A stretch of DNA of 64,000 nucleotides from Ancylobacter defluvii (GCF_018390605.1 NZ_JAHBGD010000024.1:248001-312000), one strand, 5' to 3'. Numbered from the stretch's first letter, positions 1 to 9,919 are shown. Made by a program: numbers and translations. The notes: generated by a model not told the origin, from the letters alone.

Positions 1-1292
1 GCGGCACGGCCGAACTGCTCGACGAGTACAAGAAGCTCGCCGACACCGCCGGACGCAACGCCGCCAAGCGGGGTGATGCCGCCAAGGGCATTGCCGGCGC
101 GGCCAAGACCATCGAGACCGAGTTCGCCTTTCCCTATCTCGCGCATGCGCCGATGGAACCGCTGAACTGCGTGATCGAGAAGACCGGCGACGGCGTCACC
201 ATCCATACCGGCTCGCAGTTCCAGACCATCGAGCAGGCGGTCACTGCCGGCATCATGGGCATCAAGCCCGAGCAGGTGAAGATCGAGACCCTGTGGGCCG
301 GCGGCTCGTTCGGCCGGCGCGCCAACACCGCCGCCGACTATGTCGCCGAGGCCGCCACCATCCTCAAGGCCATTGACGGCCGGGCGCCGGTGCACCTGGT
401 GTGGACCCGCGAGGACGACATCAAGGGCGGTTATTACCGGCCGATGTTCTACCACAAGGTCCGTGCCGGGGTGACCGCCGACGGCAAGATCGCCGGCTGG
501 GAGCAACGCATCGTCGGCCAGTCCTTCATGATCGGCACGCCGTTCGAAGCCTTCGCGGTGAAGGAAGGCGTTGACGCTACTTCGGTGGAAGGCGCCTCCG
601 ACACCCATTACGACATCGGCAACCTCATGGTGGAGCTGCATTCGCCGCAGGTGAAGGTGCCGACGCTGTGGTGGCGGTCGGTCGGCCACACCCACACCGC
701 GCATGTGGTGGAGGTGACGATCGACGAGCTCGCCCGTGCCGCCGGTCGCGACCCTGTCGAGTTCCGGCTCGAACTGCTCAAGGACAAGCCGCGCCACACC
801 GGCGTGCTCAAGCTGCTGGCCGAGAAGGCGAACTGGGGCACCAAGCCCGGCGCCGGCAAGGGTCGCGGCATCGCGCTGCATGAGAGCTTCAACACCGTGG
901 TCGGCAGCGTGATCGACATCTCCGTCGTGAACGGCCAGATCAAGGTCGACAAGGTGGTGTGCGCGGTCGATTGCGGCATCGCCGTCAACCCGGACGTCAT
1001 TGCCGCCCAGATCGAAGGCGGCGTCGGCTTCGGGCTCGGGGCGGCGCTGCATGACGAGATCACACTGGACAACGGCGTGGTCGAACAGGCCAATTTCGAC
1101 ACCTACATCCCGCTGCGCATGTCGGAGATGCCGAAGGTCGAGGTGCATATCGTGCCGTCGGCCAACGCGCCGACCGGCATCGGCGAGCCGGGCGTGCCGG
1201 GCGTCGCCCCGGCGCTGTCCAACGCCATCTTCGACGCCACCGGCCAGCGGCTGCGCTCGCTGCCGTTCCGGCTCGAAGACTTCAAGGCGTGA
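1..1292 (+). CDS. Molybdopterin-binding subunit of an isoquinoline 1-oxidoreductase-type hydroxylase (C-terminal part)
   Basis: The frame is open from base 3, so the N-terminus lies outside the window; about 429 codons are visible. The protein belongs to the xanthine dehydrogenase/aldehyde oxidase large-subunit superfamily, in the IorB-like branch that uses a molybdopterin cofactor to hydroxylate N-heterocycles or oxidise aldehydes. Supporting motifs are '[10 protein letters not shown]', 'GGSFGRRA', '[10 protein letters not shown]' and, near the end, 'GIGEPGVPG', which carries the conserved active-site Glu of the family. Members are normally about 700-780 residues, often with a Tat signal, and pair with a small 2Fe-2S subunit; neither is visible here. 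The true substrate cannot be told from sequence. A strong hairpin follows the stop codon. Confidence 0.88.
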   Translation, partial: GTAELLDEYKKLADTAGRNAAKRGDAAKGIAGAAKTIETEFAFPYLAHAPMEPLNCVIEKTGDGVTIHTGSQFQTIEQAVTAGIMGIKPEQVKIETLWAGGSFGRRANTAADYVAEAATILKAIDGRAPVHLVWTREDDIKGGYYRPMFYHKVRAGVTADGKIAGWEQRIVGQSFMIGTPFEAFAVKEGVDATSVEGASDTHYDIGNLMVELHSPQVKVPTLWWRSVGHTHTAHVVEVTIDELARAAGRDPVEFRLELLKDKPRHTGVLKLLAEKANWGTKPGAGKGRGIALHESFNTVVGSVIDISVVNGQIKVDKVVCAVDCGIAVNPDVIAAQIEGGVGFGLGAALHDEITLDNGVVEQANFDTYIPLRMSEMPKVEVHIVPSANAPTGIGEPGVPGVAPALSNAIFDATGQRLRSLPFRLEDFKA

Positions 1293-1300
1293 CGTGCCGG

Positions 1301-1334
1301 ACGGGGGGAGGGCCGACACCGGCCCTCCCCCCGT
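1301..1334. terminator. Perfect 14-bp hairpin after the molybdopterin hydroxylase gene
   Basis: The arms ACGGGGGGAGGGCC (1301-1314) and GGCCCTCCCCCCGT (1321-1334) are exact reverse complements with a 6-base loop. The hairpin begins 9 bases after the stop codon. No T-run follows, so it is either a non-canonical terminator or an mRNA 3'-end stabiliser. Confidence 0.6.
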
Positions 1335-1749
1335 CCTACGGTGTAGTGCGTACCCCGCCTCGGATTCGGCGGCATGGGATACAGGCCGCAGGAGAGCGGT
1401 TCGGACCGTTCGCGCGCCCATGCGAAGCCGCCGGCAAAGACGCCGGCCTGGGCCGTCACCGCCCCGCTGATATTCAAAAAACATCAAATACGACAGAGAC
1501 TTAAATCAGAGCTACCCTCGGAGCCCGGTTGACCCGGACGCCGCCCATCCGGTGTGCGCGTCACCACGTCCGGCTCGCCGGCCTGGCTCCCGATCCCAGA
1601 TCGTCATCCGACTGTTTCTAATTTTGAACTGTACAAAGCAGACACTGGCGTTTTCCGGGAGGAACGGCTATGTCGGATTCTCGCATTCGGGGAAGACGGA
1701 CCGAAGCGATGAAAGGCCGGGGGGCACACCCGGCAAAGTGAGAGAACGC
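1335..1749. other. Intergenic region before gmhA
   Basis: About 415 bases with no convincing gene. It is locally AT-richer around 1470-1510 and 1610-1650, where the promoter of the heptose operon probably lies, but I cannot assign a -35/-10 pair. An in-frame extension of gmhA runs upstream to 1552, but its translation is unlike any GmhA N-terminus. Confidence 0.5.
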
Positions 1750-2346
1750 ATGCTGACAAGTTCGACCGACCGGGCGGCGGTCATCTCGGCATATTTCGCT
1801 GAAACCGAGCGGTTGATGAAGCGGCTCACCGAGGTGAGCGACGATGTCGCCCATGCCGCCGAAGCGTGGATGACCGCGCTGACCAATGGCGGCAAGGTGA
1901 TCTTCTGCGGCAATGGCGGCTCGGCCGCCGACGCCCAGCATCTCGCCGCCGAGCTCATGGGCCGCTTCCTGTTCGACCGCGAGCCGATGGCCGCGCTGTC
2001 GCTCACGGTGGACACCTCGGCCCTGACCGCCATCGGCAACGACTATGGCTACGAGAACACCTTCTCGCGCCAGCTCCGCGGCATCGGCCGGGCCGGCGAC
2101 GTGCTGGTCGGCATGTCGACCAGCGGCAACAGCGCCAACGTGGTCAAGGCCTTCGAGGTCGCGCGCGAGATGGGTATCGTCACCATCGGCCTCACCGGCG
2201 CCAATGGCGGCAAGATGACGGCGCTGTCCGACATCCTCATCGCCGTGCCGCACGGCCAGACCAACCATATCCAGGAAGCGCACATCACGGTCGGGCACCT
2301 GATCTGTGCGCTCGTCGAGTCGACCCTTTGCTCTCCCAAGCGCTGA
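1750..2346 (+). CDS. gmhA: Phosphoheptose isomerase GmhA (SIS domain)
   Basis: Converts sedoheptulose 7-phosphate to D-glycero-D-manno-heptose 7-phosphate, the first step towards nucleotide-activated heptose in the cytoplasm. The 198-residue product has the usual family length. It carries the sugar-phosphate loop GNGGS at 54-58 and the conserved 'DAQHLAAELMGRF' stretch. Residues H64, E68, Q175 and H183 match the zinc ligands of E. coli GmhA (H61, E65, Q172, H180) with a constant offset of 3. ATG 1750 is chosen because the family alignment starts there; an in-frame GTG lies 12 bases upstream. The gene overlaps the next by 19 bases, indicating an operon with translational coupling. Confidence 0.93.
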   Translation: MLTSSTDRAAVISAYFAETERLMKRLTEVSDDVAHAAEAWMTALTNGGKVIFCGNGGSAADAQHLAAELMGRFLFDREPMAALSLTVDTSALTAIGNDYGYENTFSRQLRGIGRAGDVLVGMSTSGNSANVVKAFEVAREMGIVTIGLTGANGGKMTALSDILIAVPHGQTNHIQEAHITVGHLICALVESTLCSPKR

Positions 2347-3548
2347 TCCTCTGCGGTGGGCTGGGCACGCGCCTCGGTGAGCTGACCGCCGCCACCCCGA
2401 AGCCGATGCTGCCGGTGGCTGGCCGGCCGTTCCTGGATCACCTGATCCAGGAGGTCGCCCGCTACGGCATCACCCGCATCGTGCTGCTGGCCGGGCGCTT
2501 CGGCGAGCAGATCGTCGAAGCGTTTGACGGCAAGCGTCTCTACGGCGCCGATATCGAGGTGCTGGTGGAGCCCGCTCCCCTCGGCACCGGCGGCGCGCTG
2601 GCCTTCGCCGCGCCCGTGCTGGATCCCGAATTCCTGCTGCTGAACGGCGATTCTTGGATCGACGCCGATCTCGTGCGCTTCGCGCGCGCCTTCCACGACG
2701 CCAGCGCCGCCGAACCCGGCCTCGCGGCGCAGATGCTGTTGCAGCAAGTGCCGGATGCCGGGCGCTTCGGCAGCGTCACGCTGGAGGGCAGCCATGTCCG
2801 CGCCTTTCTGGAGAAGAGCCCGGAACGCGCGGGCAAGCCGGGCCTCATCAATGCCGGCGTCTATCTGCTGACGCGGGAGATTCTCGATCTCATCCCCGCT
2901 GGCACCGCGTGCTCGCTGGAGGCCGACGTGCTGCCGCGCCTCGTCGCCGCCGGCCGGGTGGTCGCGGTCGCCGCGCCGCCGGGCAGCTATTTCATCGATA
3001 TCGGCGTGCCCGAGACCTTCGCCCGCGTGCAGGAGGAACTGCCGCGCGTGCGCACCCGCCCGGCGGTGTTCTTCGACCGCGACGGCACGCTGAACCGCGA
3101 TGCCGGCTACACCCATCGCGTCGAGGATCTCGTCTGGATGCCCGGAGCCCGCGAGGCCGTCGCCCACGCCAATGCGGCCGGCTACCTGGTTTTCGTGGTG
3201 ACGAATCAGGCCGGCGTCGCGCGCGGCCACTATGACGAAGCCGCCATCCTCAGCTTTCACCGGGCCATGCAGCACCAGCTGTCCGCGGTCGGCGGGCACA
3301 TCGACGCCATCGAATGGTGCCCGCACCATATCGAGGCCACCGTCGAGGCCTATCGCCGCGACTGCCGCCGCCGCAAGCCGGGGCCGGGCATGCTCGAAGA
3401 TCTTCTCGCCGCCTGGCCGGTGGACACGACGCGCAGCATCATGATCGGCGACACCGAGGCGGACATGCAGGCCGCCGCCGCCGCCGGCATTCGCGGCCGG
3501 CGCTACGAGGGCGGTTCCGTGCTGGATCTGCTGCGACAATCGATCTGA
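2328..3548 (+). CDS. hddC-gmhB: HddC-GmhB fusion: heptose-1-phosphate guanylyltransferase plus heptose-bisphosphate phosphatase
   Basis: One 406-residue polypeptide. The N-terminal half (about 5-235) is a nucleotidyltransferase with 'CGGLGTRL' and 'PLGTGGAL', as in HddC, which makes GDP-heptose from D-glycero-alpha-D-manno-heptose 1-phosphate. The C-terminal half (about 245-406) is a HAD phosphatase of the GmhB type with the catalytic DxD at D250/D252 and 'KPGPGM'. In the GmhB zinc loop C331, H333 and C346 are kept, but the fourth ligand position is R348 instead of Cys. The start is inferred as TTG 2328, inside gmhA: no ATG or GTG lies in frame near the domain start, and the nucleotidyltransferase consensus begins 8 residues later. 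These are sequential steps of the pathway encoded by gmhA and hddA around it. Confidence 0.87.
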   Translation: MLSQALILCGGLGTRLGELTAATPKPMLPVAGRPFLDHLIQEVARYGITRIVLLAGRFGEQIVEAFDGKRLYGADIEVLVEPAPLGTGGALAFAAPVLDPEFLLLNGDSWIDADLVRFARAFHDASAAEPGLAAQMLLQQVPDAGRFGSVTLEGSHVRAFLEKSPERAGKPGLINAGVYLLTREILDLIPAGTACSLEADVLPRLVAAGRVVAVAAPPGSYFIDIGVPETFARVQEELPRVRTRPAVFFDRDGTLNRDAGYTHRVEDLVWMPGAREAVAHANAAGYLVFVVTNQAGVARGHYDEAAILSFHRAMQHQLSAVGGHIDAIEWCPHHIEATVEAYRRDCRRRKPGPGMLEDLLAAWPVDTTRSIMIGDTEADMQAAAAAGIRGRRYEGGSVLDLLRQSI

Positions 3549-3563
3549 ACCCCGAGGCACGAC

Positions 3564-4559
3564 ATGTGGATCAGCAGAACTCCCTTGAGGGCGAGCTTTC
3601 TCGGCGGCGGCACCGACTACCCCTCGCATTTCCGCACGCATCCCGGTGCCGTACTCGGCGGCACCATCGACAAATACGTCTACATCCAGGCGCTGCCGCT
3701 CGCCGCGATCGCCGAGCAGTCCTTCCGCGTGACCTACCGCACCACGGAGAGCGTCGCGCGGGTCGAGGACATCCAGCACCCGGTGATCCGCGAGGCGCTG
3801 AAGCTGCACGGCTGGACCGCGCCGCTCAACATCGCCACCATGTCGGATCTGCCGGGCTCGACCGGGCTCGGCAGTTCCTCCTCCTTCACCGTCGGCTTCC
3901 TCAACCTGCTCAACCGCATGCGCGGCATCGAGCTCACCCGCTATGAGCTCGCCCGGCAGGCGATCCACATGGAGCAGGACATCCTCAAGGAGAATGTCGG
4001 CGTGCAGGACCAGATCCACGCCGCCTTCGGCGGTCTGGCGCGCTACGAGTTCACCGGCGATTCCTTCTCCATCGAGCCGCTGCGGCTGACCACCAGCCGC
4101 CTCACCCTGCTGAACAGCTCCATGCTGCTGGTCTATACCGGCGGGCAGCGCAGCGCCTCCACCGTGCTGCAAAACCAGGACCAGCGCACCAAATCGGGCG
4201 CCAATGAGAGCTATCTGCGCGAGATGTACGAGATGACCCGCATCGGGGCATCGCTGCTGGAGGCGGCGGGCGACGACCTGTCGACCATCGTGCGTTTTGC
4301 CGAGTTGCTCGATCATGGCTGGCAGCTGAAGCGCCAGCTCGGCAACTCGGTGTCGAACTCGGCCATCGACGAGTTGTACATTCACGGCAAGGAACTGGGT
4401 GCCTGGGGCGGCAAGCTGCTCGGCGCCGGCGGCGGTGGCTTCGTGCTGTTCCTTGCCGATCCGAACCTGCACCCGGCATTTTCGGAACGTTTCGGCAGCG
4501 GCAACGTCGTCAAGGTGGCGCTCACCAATGGCGGCTCCACCGTCACCAATATTCACTAG
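3564..4559 (+). CDS. hddA: D-glycero-alpha-D-manno-heptose 7-phosphate kinase HddA (GHMP kinase)
   Basis: ATP-dependent kinase that phosphorylates heptose 7-phosphate to the 1,7-bisphosphate, committing it to the GDP-heptose branch. The 331-residue protein has the N-terminal 'GGGTDYP' motif (about 15-21), the GHMP ATP-binding loop 'GLGSSSSF' (about 111-118) and the C-terminal 'GAGGGGF' loop. The size is typical. It lies 15 bases after the hddC-gmhB stop with 'GAGG' before the ATG, so it is the third gene of the operon. With gmhA and the fusion it completes synthesis of GDP-D-glycero-alpha-D-manno-heptose, used in some S-layer glycans, capsules and lipopolysaccharides. The adjacent glycosyltransferase gene supports that use. 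Confidence 0.9.
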   Translation: MWISRTPLRASFLGGGTDYPSHFRTHPGAVLGGTIDKYVYIQALPLAAIAEQSFRVTYRTTESVARVEDIQHPVIREALKLHGWTAPLNIATMSDLPGSTGLGSSSSFTVGFLNLLNRMRGIELTRYELARQAIHMEQDILKENVGVQDQIHAAFGGLARYEFTGDSFSIEPLRLTTSRLTLLNSSMLLVYTGGQRSASTVLQNQDQRTKSGANESYLREMYEMTRIGASLLEAAGDDLSTIVRFAELLDHGWQLKRQLGNSVSNSAIDELYIHGKELGAWGGKLLGAGGGGFVLFLADPNLHPAFSERFGSGNVVKVALTNGGSTVTNIH

Positions 4560-4681
4560 GTCGCGGGGGCGTCGGGCGCGCGGCCAGATCGGGGACAGCC
4601 CGCCGCGGCCTTCCCCGCTTTCAGCCGATCCGCTCGACCACCGATCGGCATGCCGGCCCGAGACGCAGACAAGGACGTTCC

Positions 4682-7600
4682 ATGAGCACAGGCCGCATCA
4701 TCCTCGTACCTCCCGCCTCACCGGGCAGCAAGGGCGATGAGGGCATGGTGCGCGGTGCCCTGGAGTTGTTCCGCGACCATGCCGTCGTCATCGTCAATCC
4801 CTCGCCGGAATGTCTGTGGCTCGACCGGCTCGCCCTGTCGGCGGAGGGAGCAAGCGTTAGCGAGGCCCCCGGCCCGATCCGGGACTTCGGCGGTCAGTTG
4901 CGGCCGGACGACGTCCTTTTTCTGCTTGGCGCCGACATCATCGATGGCACGTGCGGGCTTGAGCCGAGCTTCGAGCGGCTCGATCTCATGGCGGAGGCGC
5001 TTCTGCACGGGCTTCCGGTTTTCGCCTCCTGCTCGTTCCGTTCGCGGGTCGCGTCGGAAATCCTCGAACGCCTGCGCCTCATGCCGGGCGTCGACTTCCT
5101 GCTGCGGGACGATCATTCGCTGGAGAATTTCCGGCGCCAGACCGGCTTGAAGGGGCGTTACTTCCCCGACATCTCCTTCTTCTGTTCGCCATTGCCCAGC
5201 GCGACGACGGAATCCGTGCTGGCGAAGATCGCCGCGTCCGAGGGTCGCCACCCGATCATCGGCCTCAATTTTGCCGAGCACTCGTTCCGTTCGTTTTTCA
5301 GCGAGCATACGCAGGAAAACCGGCTTCTCTTCATCGCGAGTATCTTGGAAGAACTGTCGCAGGCGCATCCGGAAGCGCTGTATGTGCTGTTCTCCAATGA
5401 TGAGCGCCGCTGGGACAACCATCCCTCCGACAACGACTATCAGGATCTGGCTCTCGACTGGATCACCCGAAATCTCGGCGAAGGCTGTGCCGTCAAGGTC
5501 GATCCGGAGATCGGCTATAGCGGCAATATCATCGTGCTCGGCGCCGTCGATTTGCTCGTGACCGGACGCATGCATCTGTCGCTGGCGGCGTTCCGAGCGA
5601 GAACGGTACCGCTGGTGATGATGGCGGAGGGCACCGGCTATTCCTCCATCGACAAGATGCGCGGTGCCTTCGAGAAGCATCTCGGCACCACCGCAGCCGT
5701 CGTCTCCGATGTCGGGCGGCTCGGAGAGGTCAGCAAGACTTTCCTGTCGGAGCGGCCACAGCTTCAGGCTCGCCTTGCCGAGTTCGCCCTCGAACAGACA
5801 TCATCCAACCTGCGGGACGTTGAACGACTCATGACGGACATCGAGGGCAGCCGGGTTTTGGCGGAAGACGACGGCGCCCCGTTGCGGGCCGCGCTGGTAT
5901 CGGCGCTCGCCAGCGTCATCCGGCGGTCCGATGAGCTTGCGAAAGAGCGCACGCTGTCCGACAGCCTGCGCGACCGCATCGATGGCCTCGCCGCCGCCGC
6001 CCATGATGAACGGCTCAAGGCCACCGAACTTGCCGCCCGGCTACAGGTGAGCGAGCATGCGCTGGCCGAATTGAGCGGTCAGCTTCAAGAGCGCGAACGC
6101 ATCGCCCTCAATCTTCAAGCGGGCATCGAAGCCCGGGAGCAGGCGCTGAAGGCGCGCGAACTCAAACTCACCGGCCAAGGTGAGGCACGCCACCGGCAAG
6201 AGATCGACGATCTGCGCCGGCAGCTCGCCGAGGCGAAATTCGCCGGAGAAGCGACACATCGGCAGGCTGAGCAGCGCAGCGCCGCCATGACCGCGGCCGG
6301 CGACCGGCTGGTGCGTGAGTTGCGCCGGGCCTATTCGAAGCCGCTGCGGCCGCTGCGCAAAAGCCTGGAGCGGGCGGCGCTGCGCTTTCTTCTTCTGGCG
6401 ACGCCTGTGCTGCCCGAGCGCACCGCCTCCAGCCTCCGCCGCTCGCTGCAAAGCCGCAAGCCGGCCCGCTTCCAGCAGGACTGGCTGGTGGCCTGCGGCC
6501 ATGCCGTCGAACCGGCCCGGCAGCGGACGAAAGCCGGCTCGTCTCTGCACGCCCTGGCGCTGCGCACGCTTGCGAGCCTGGTGGCACCGGTCTCGGCGTC
6601 CCGCGCGGTGCGCTTGCGCCGCTCCGCCGACAAGCGCGATCCCAGGAAGATCGCCGAGGCGCGGCGCGACGCTGAATTGCTCATCAGCCTGACCGCCGAG
6701 GCGGCGGAGCATGGCAAGGCCAAGGCACCGGTGGTGGATCCGCTGCGCGCGAAGCGGATCCTGGTCGCGGACTACCGGTTGCCACGCCCCGACGTGTCGG
6801 CCGGCGAGCGGGCTACCTTCGGCGTCATCGCCGATCTGCGTGCCGTCGGCTTCGAGGTGGTGTTCTGCGCCACCGACCTCACCGACACCGCGCCCTACCG
6901 GCAGAATCTCGAGGCGCTCGGCGTCACGGTGATCACCCATGCCAGCGGCTATAACAGCGCCAGCGATTACGTGCGGGCCGAGGGCGGGAAATTCGGCGCC
7001 TTCTACCTGGTCCGCTTCGATGTGGCGGAGGCACTGCTGCCGGCGGCGCGGCAGGTGGCCCCCGACGCGCTGGTGGTGCTGCACGCGCCCGATCTCTACT
7101 TCCTGCGCGAGGGCCGTGCCGCCGAGCTGAGCGGCGACCCGGCCATGCGCGCCAAGGCGGAGGCGACGCGCGCGCGCGAGGTGGCGATGATGCGCGCCGT
7201 CGACCACGTCATACTGGTCAGCCCGGCCGAGATTCCCTTCCTCGCGGAATATGTCGATCGCGACAGGATCTCGGTGTTCCCCGCGCTCTACAGCCCGGTC
7301 GACGAGAACCCGCCCGGCTATGCCGGCCGGGCGCATCTCTTCTTCCTCGGCGGCTTCAAGCATCCGCCGAATGTCGATGCCGTCCTGTGGTTCGTCGGCA
7401 AGGTGTGGCCGCGGATACGCGCGGCAATGCCCGATGTCGAATTCCACATCGTCGGCGCCGAGGCGCCGCCCGAAGTGGTGGCGCTGGCCAGCGAGCCGGG
7501 CGTACGCCATATCGGCTATGTCGCCGATCTCGAGCCGGTGCTGGCCTCCTACCGGCTCAGCGTCGCGCCGCTCCTCTATGGCGCGGGGATCAAGGGCAAG

Positions 7601-9919
7601 CTCGGCGCCAGCCTGGGCGCCGGCGTTCCTTCGGTGTGCACCACCATCGCGGCGGAAGGCATGGGCATCGTCGATGGCCTGCACGCGCTCATCCGCGACG
7701 AACCGGAAGCCTTCGCCGACGCCGTCGTCGCCCTCTATCGCGACAGCGCGCTGTGGTCGCGCCTCGCCGATAATGGCCGGGGACTGGTGCGGGAGAATTT
7801 CGGCGAGCTCGCCAATCGCTCCTCGCTGCTGCGGGTGCTGGACCGGGCGCGGGTGCTGCCGCTCGATCTCTATGTCGAGAGCTGCCGCGCCGCGGAGCCG
7901 GTGGCCTTCCCGTCCTACGACGCCAGCACGCCGATCGACGTGTCGATCATCGTGCCCGCCTACAATAAATGGGAGCTCACCCGGCCCTGCCTCAGCTCGG
8001 TGCTGATCGCCGGACGCGCCACCGGCATCCGCTACGAGGTGATCCTGGCCGACGACGGCTCGACCGACGAGACCGTGGACGCGGCGACGCTGTTCCCCGG
8101 CCTGCGGGTCGCCAAGGGCGAGCGCAATCAGGGCTTCCTGCTCAACTGCAAGACCGCCGCCGCCCGTGCCAGCGGCCGTCACCTTCTGTTCCTCAACAAC
8201 GATACCGTGGTCCTGCCCGGCTGGCTCGAACCGCTACTGTCGGAGATGGACGCCGATCCGCGCATCGCGATTGCCGGCTCGAAGCTCATCTATCCGGACG
8301 GCGCGATCCAGGAAACCGGCGCCGTGCTCTATTCCGACGGGTCCGCCGGCAATATCGGTCGCGGCCGCGAGCGGCAGACGCCGCTCTATTCCCTGTCCCG
8401 CGAGGTCGACTACGCCACCGGCGCCTCGATGCTGGTGCGCGGCTCGTTCTGGCGCGAGCTCGGCGGCTTCGACGAGCGCTACGTGCCGGCCTATTGCGAG
8501 GATTCCGACCTTGCCATGACCGCCCGCGCCAAGGGCCACCGGGTGGTGTGCGTGGCGCCGTCGCAGGTGATCCATTTCGAGCACGGCTCCTATGCCGCTG
8601 AGAGCACGGCGCAGCCCAAGCAGCTGGCACAGCGCCACGGCGCCATGCTCGTCGAGAAATGGCACGACACCTTCCTGATCGACCACCTGCCGGCCGGCAC
8701 GCCGCCGGACGTCGCGAGCGCCCATGCCGAGCGCCAGCCGCCGCTCGCCGCGCTGGAGCGGCGGCGGTCCGGGGCGCTGAACGTGCTGTATTTCAGCCCG
8801 TTCCCCTCGCATCCAGATAATCACGGCAACCAGGCCACCATCCAGGCCTTCGCCCGCAAGTTCCAGCAGATGGGTCACAAGGTGCATTTCGCGCTGCTGG
8901 AAAGCCACATGTACGACGCCAGGACGCTGGCAATGATGCACGCGGCATGGGACAGCCTCGACATCCTGCCCAACAGCTGCGGCCTCGGCTCCGACGGCCA
9001 GCCGATCCCGTTCGACGGCTGGTACGAGGAGGGGCTGGGCGAGCACATCCGGCTGCTATGCTCCACCCATGACATCGACGTGGTGTTCTGCTCCTACGTG
9101 TTCCAGTCGCGCCTGCTCGACTACGTGCCGGCCCACATCCTCAAGGTCATCGACACCCACGACAAGATGGGCGACCGCTACGAGATGCTGCGCCGCAACG
9201 GCCAGCCGCTCGAATTCTTCTCCTGCTCGCCGGAGGAAGAAGGCGCCTATCTGCGCCGCGCCGACCTCGTCGTCGCCCGCCGCGCCGAAGAGGCGGCCTA
9301 TTTCAACTCGATGACCGGGCGCGAGACCGCCATCGTCATCCCGCATGTCGAGGAAGCGCGCTTCCTCGACCGCTCCTTCACCCGCATGGCCCATGTCGGC
9401 ATGGTGGCGAGCGCCAACCGCATCAACCTTGCCATTGCGCTGCAGCTACTGCAGGCGATCGAGCGGCAGCTCGACGGCAAGCCCTGCCCGTTCACCCTGC
9501 ATATTGCCGGGCAGGTGCGCGACATGATCCAGGATCTCACGCCCGAGGAAGCCGCGCTGTTCGCCCGGCCCTGGGTGAAGCTGCACGGCTTTGTGCCGGA
9601 TATCGGCACCTTCTACGCGGCGGCCGACGTCGTCGTCTCGCCGGTGACCATGGGCACCGGCATCAATGTGAAGACCGTGCAGGCCATGGCCTATGGCATG
9701 CCGCTGCTGACCACCAAATGGGGCGGCAAGGGCATCGAGACCGGCGACCCGATGCACGGCCATGCCGATCTCGACGAGCTGGTGGCCAGCCTGCTGCGTC
9801 TCGCCAAGGATCCGAGCCCGCTGGCCGGACTCGCCGACACCAGCCGGCGGCGCTACCAGGCGTTCTATGACGACAGCATCGCGGCCATGGAAGGCATGTT
9901 CGCCGCGGTGAAGCACTAG
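4682..9919 (+). CDS. Giant multidomain polysaccharide enzyme: pyruvyltransferase-like, coiled coil, GT4, GT2, GT4
   Basis: A single uninterrupted 1745-codon frame with AAGGA before the ATG. Residues 1-375 resemble polysaccharide pyruvyl transferases ('GSKGDEG' near the N-terminus, 'GRMHLSLAAF' near 297-306). Residues about 400-545 are Glu/Lys/Arg/Ala-rich and likely coiled coil. Residues about 690-1065 form a GT-B (family 4-like) glycosyltransferase containing 'FFLGGFKHPPNVDAV'. Residues about 1085-1345 form a GT2 domain with 'IIVPAYNK', 'ADDGSTDE' and 'LFLNNDTVV'. Residues about 1365-1740 form a second GT-B domain. There are no membrane segments, so it is probably cytoplasmic. Its position 122 bases after the heptose genes suggests that it builds a heptose-containing, perhaps pyruvylated, surface glycan; acceptors and donors are not predictable. 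Confidence 0.85.
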   Translation: MSTGRIILVPPASPGSKGDEGMVRGALELFRDHAVVIVNPSPECLWLDRLALSAEGASVSEAPGPIRDFGGQLRPDDVLFLLGADIIDGTCGLEPSFERLDLMAEALLHGLPVFASCSFRSRVASEILERLRLMPGVDFLLRDDHSLENFRRQTGLKGRYFPDISFFCSPLPSATTESVLAKIAASEGRHPIIGLNFAEHSFRSFFSEHTQENRLLFIASILEELSQAHPEALYVLFSNDERRWDNHPSDNDYQDLALDWITRNLGEGCAVKVDPEIGYSGNIIVLGAVDLLVTGRMHLSLAAFRARTVPLVMMAEGTGYSSIDKMRGAFEKHLGTTAAVVSDVGRLGEVSKTFLSERPQLQARLAEFALEQTSSNLRDVERLMTDIEGSRVLAEDDGAPLRAALVSALASVIRRSDELAKERTLSDSLRDRIDGLAAAAHDERLKATELAARLQVSEHALAELSGQLQERERIALNLQAGIEAREQALKARELKLTGQGEARHRQEIDDLRRQLAEAKFAGEATHRQAEQRSAAMTAAGDRLVRELRRAYSKPLRPLRKSLERAALRFLLLATPVLPERTASSLRRSLQSRKPARFQQDWLVACGHAVEPARQRTKAGSSLHALALRTLASLVAPVSASRAVRLRRSADKRDPRKIAEARRDAELLISLTAEAAEHGKAKAPVVDPLRAKRILVADYRLPRPDVSAGERATFGVIADLRAVGFEVVFCATDLTDTAPYRQNLEALGVTVITHASGYNSASDYVRAEGGKFGAFYLVRFDVAEALLPAARQVAPDALVVLHAPDLYFLREGRAAELSGDPAMRAKAEATRAREVAMMRAVDHVILVSPAEIPFLAEYVDRDRISVFPALYSPVDENPPGYAGRAHLFFLGGFKHPPNVDAVLWFVGKVWPRIRAAMPDVEFHIVGAEAPPEVVALASEPGVRHIGYVADLEPVLASYRLSVAPLLYGAGIKGKLGASLGAGVPSVCTTIAAEGMGIVDGLHALIRDEPEAFADAVVALYRDSALWSRLADNGRGLVRENFGELANRSSLLRVLDRARVLPLDLYVESCRAAEPVAFPSYDASTPIDVSIIVPAYNKWELTRPCLSSVLIAGRATGIRYEVILADDGSTDETVDAATLFPGLRVAKGERNQGFLLNCKTAAARASGRHLLFLNNDTVVLPGWLEPLLSEMDADPRIAIAGSKLIYPDGAIQETGAVLYSDGSAGNIGRGRERQTPLYSLSREVDYATGASMLVRGSFWRELGGFDERYVPAYCEDSDLAMTARAKGHRVVCVAPSQVIHFEHGSYAAESTAQPKQLAQRHGAMLVEKWHDTFLIDHLPAGTPPDVASAHAERQPPLAALERRRSGALNVLYFSPFPSHPDNHGNQATIQAFARKFQQMGHKVHFALLESHMYDARTLAMMHAAWDSLDILPNSCGLGSDGQPIPFDGWYEEGLGEHIRLLCSTHDIDVVFCSYVFQSRLLDYVPAHILKVIDTHDKMGDRYEMLRRNGQPLEFFSCSPEEEGAYLRRADLVVARRAEEAAYFNSMTGRETAIVIPHVEEARFLDRSFTRMAHVGMVASANRINLAIALQLLQAIERQLDGKPCPFTLHIAGQVRDMIQDLTPEEAALFARPWVKLHGFVPDIGTFYAAADVVVSPVTMGTGINVKTVQAMAYGMPLLTTKWGGKGIETGDPMHGHADLDELVASLLRLAKDPSPLAGLADTSRRRYQAFYDDSIAAMEGMFAAVKH

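Noticed and set aside
1552-1749. N-terminal extension of GmhA
   Set aside because: The added 66 residues are Arg/Ser/Gly-rich and unlike GmhA; family alignment and zinc-ligand numbering fit the start at 1750.
2049-4556. 835-codon open frame on the minus strand
   Set aside because: It lies opposite the hddC-gmhB and hddA genes, has low-complexity His/Arg/Gly composition and no family motif; such antisense frames are common in high-GC DNA.
4682-9919. Several genes merged by sequencing error
   Set aside because: The frame is continuous over 1745 codons with consistent codon use, and no internal ribosome site plus start stands out at domain borders.
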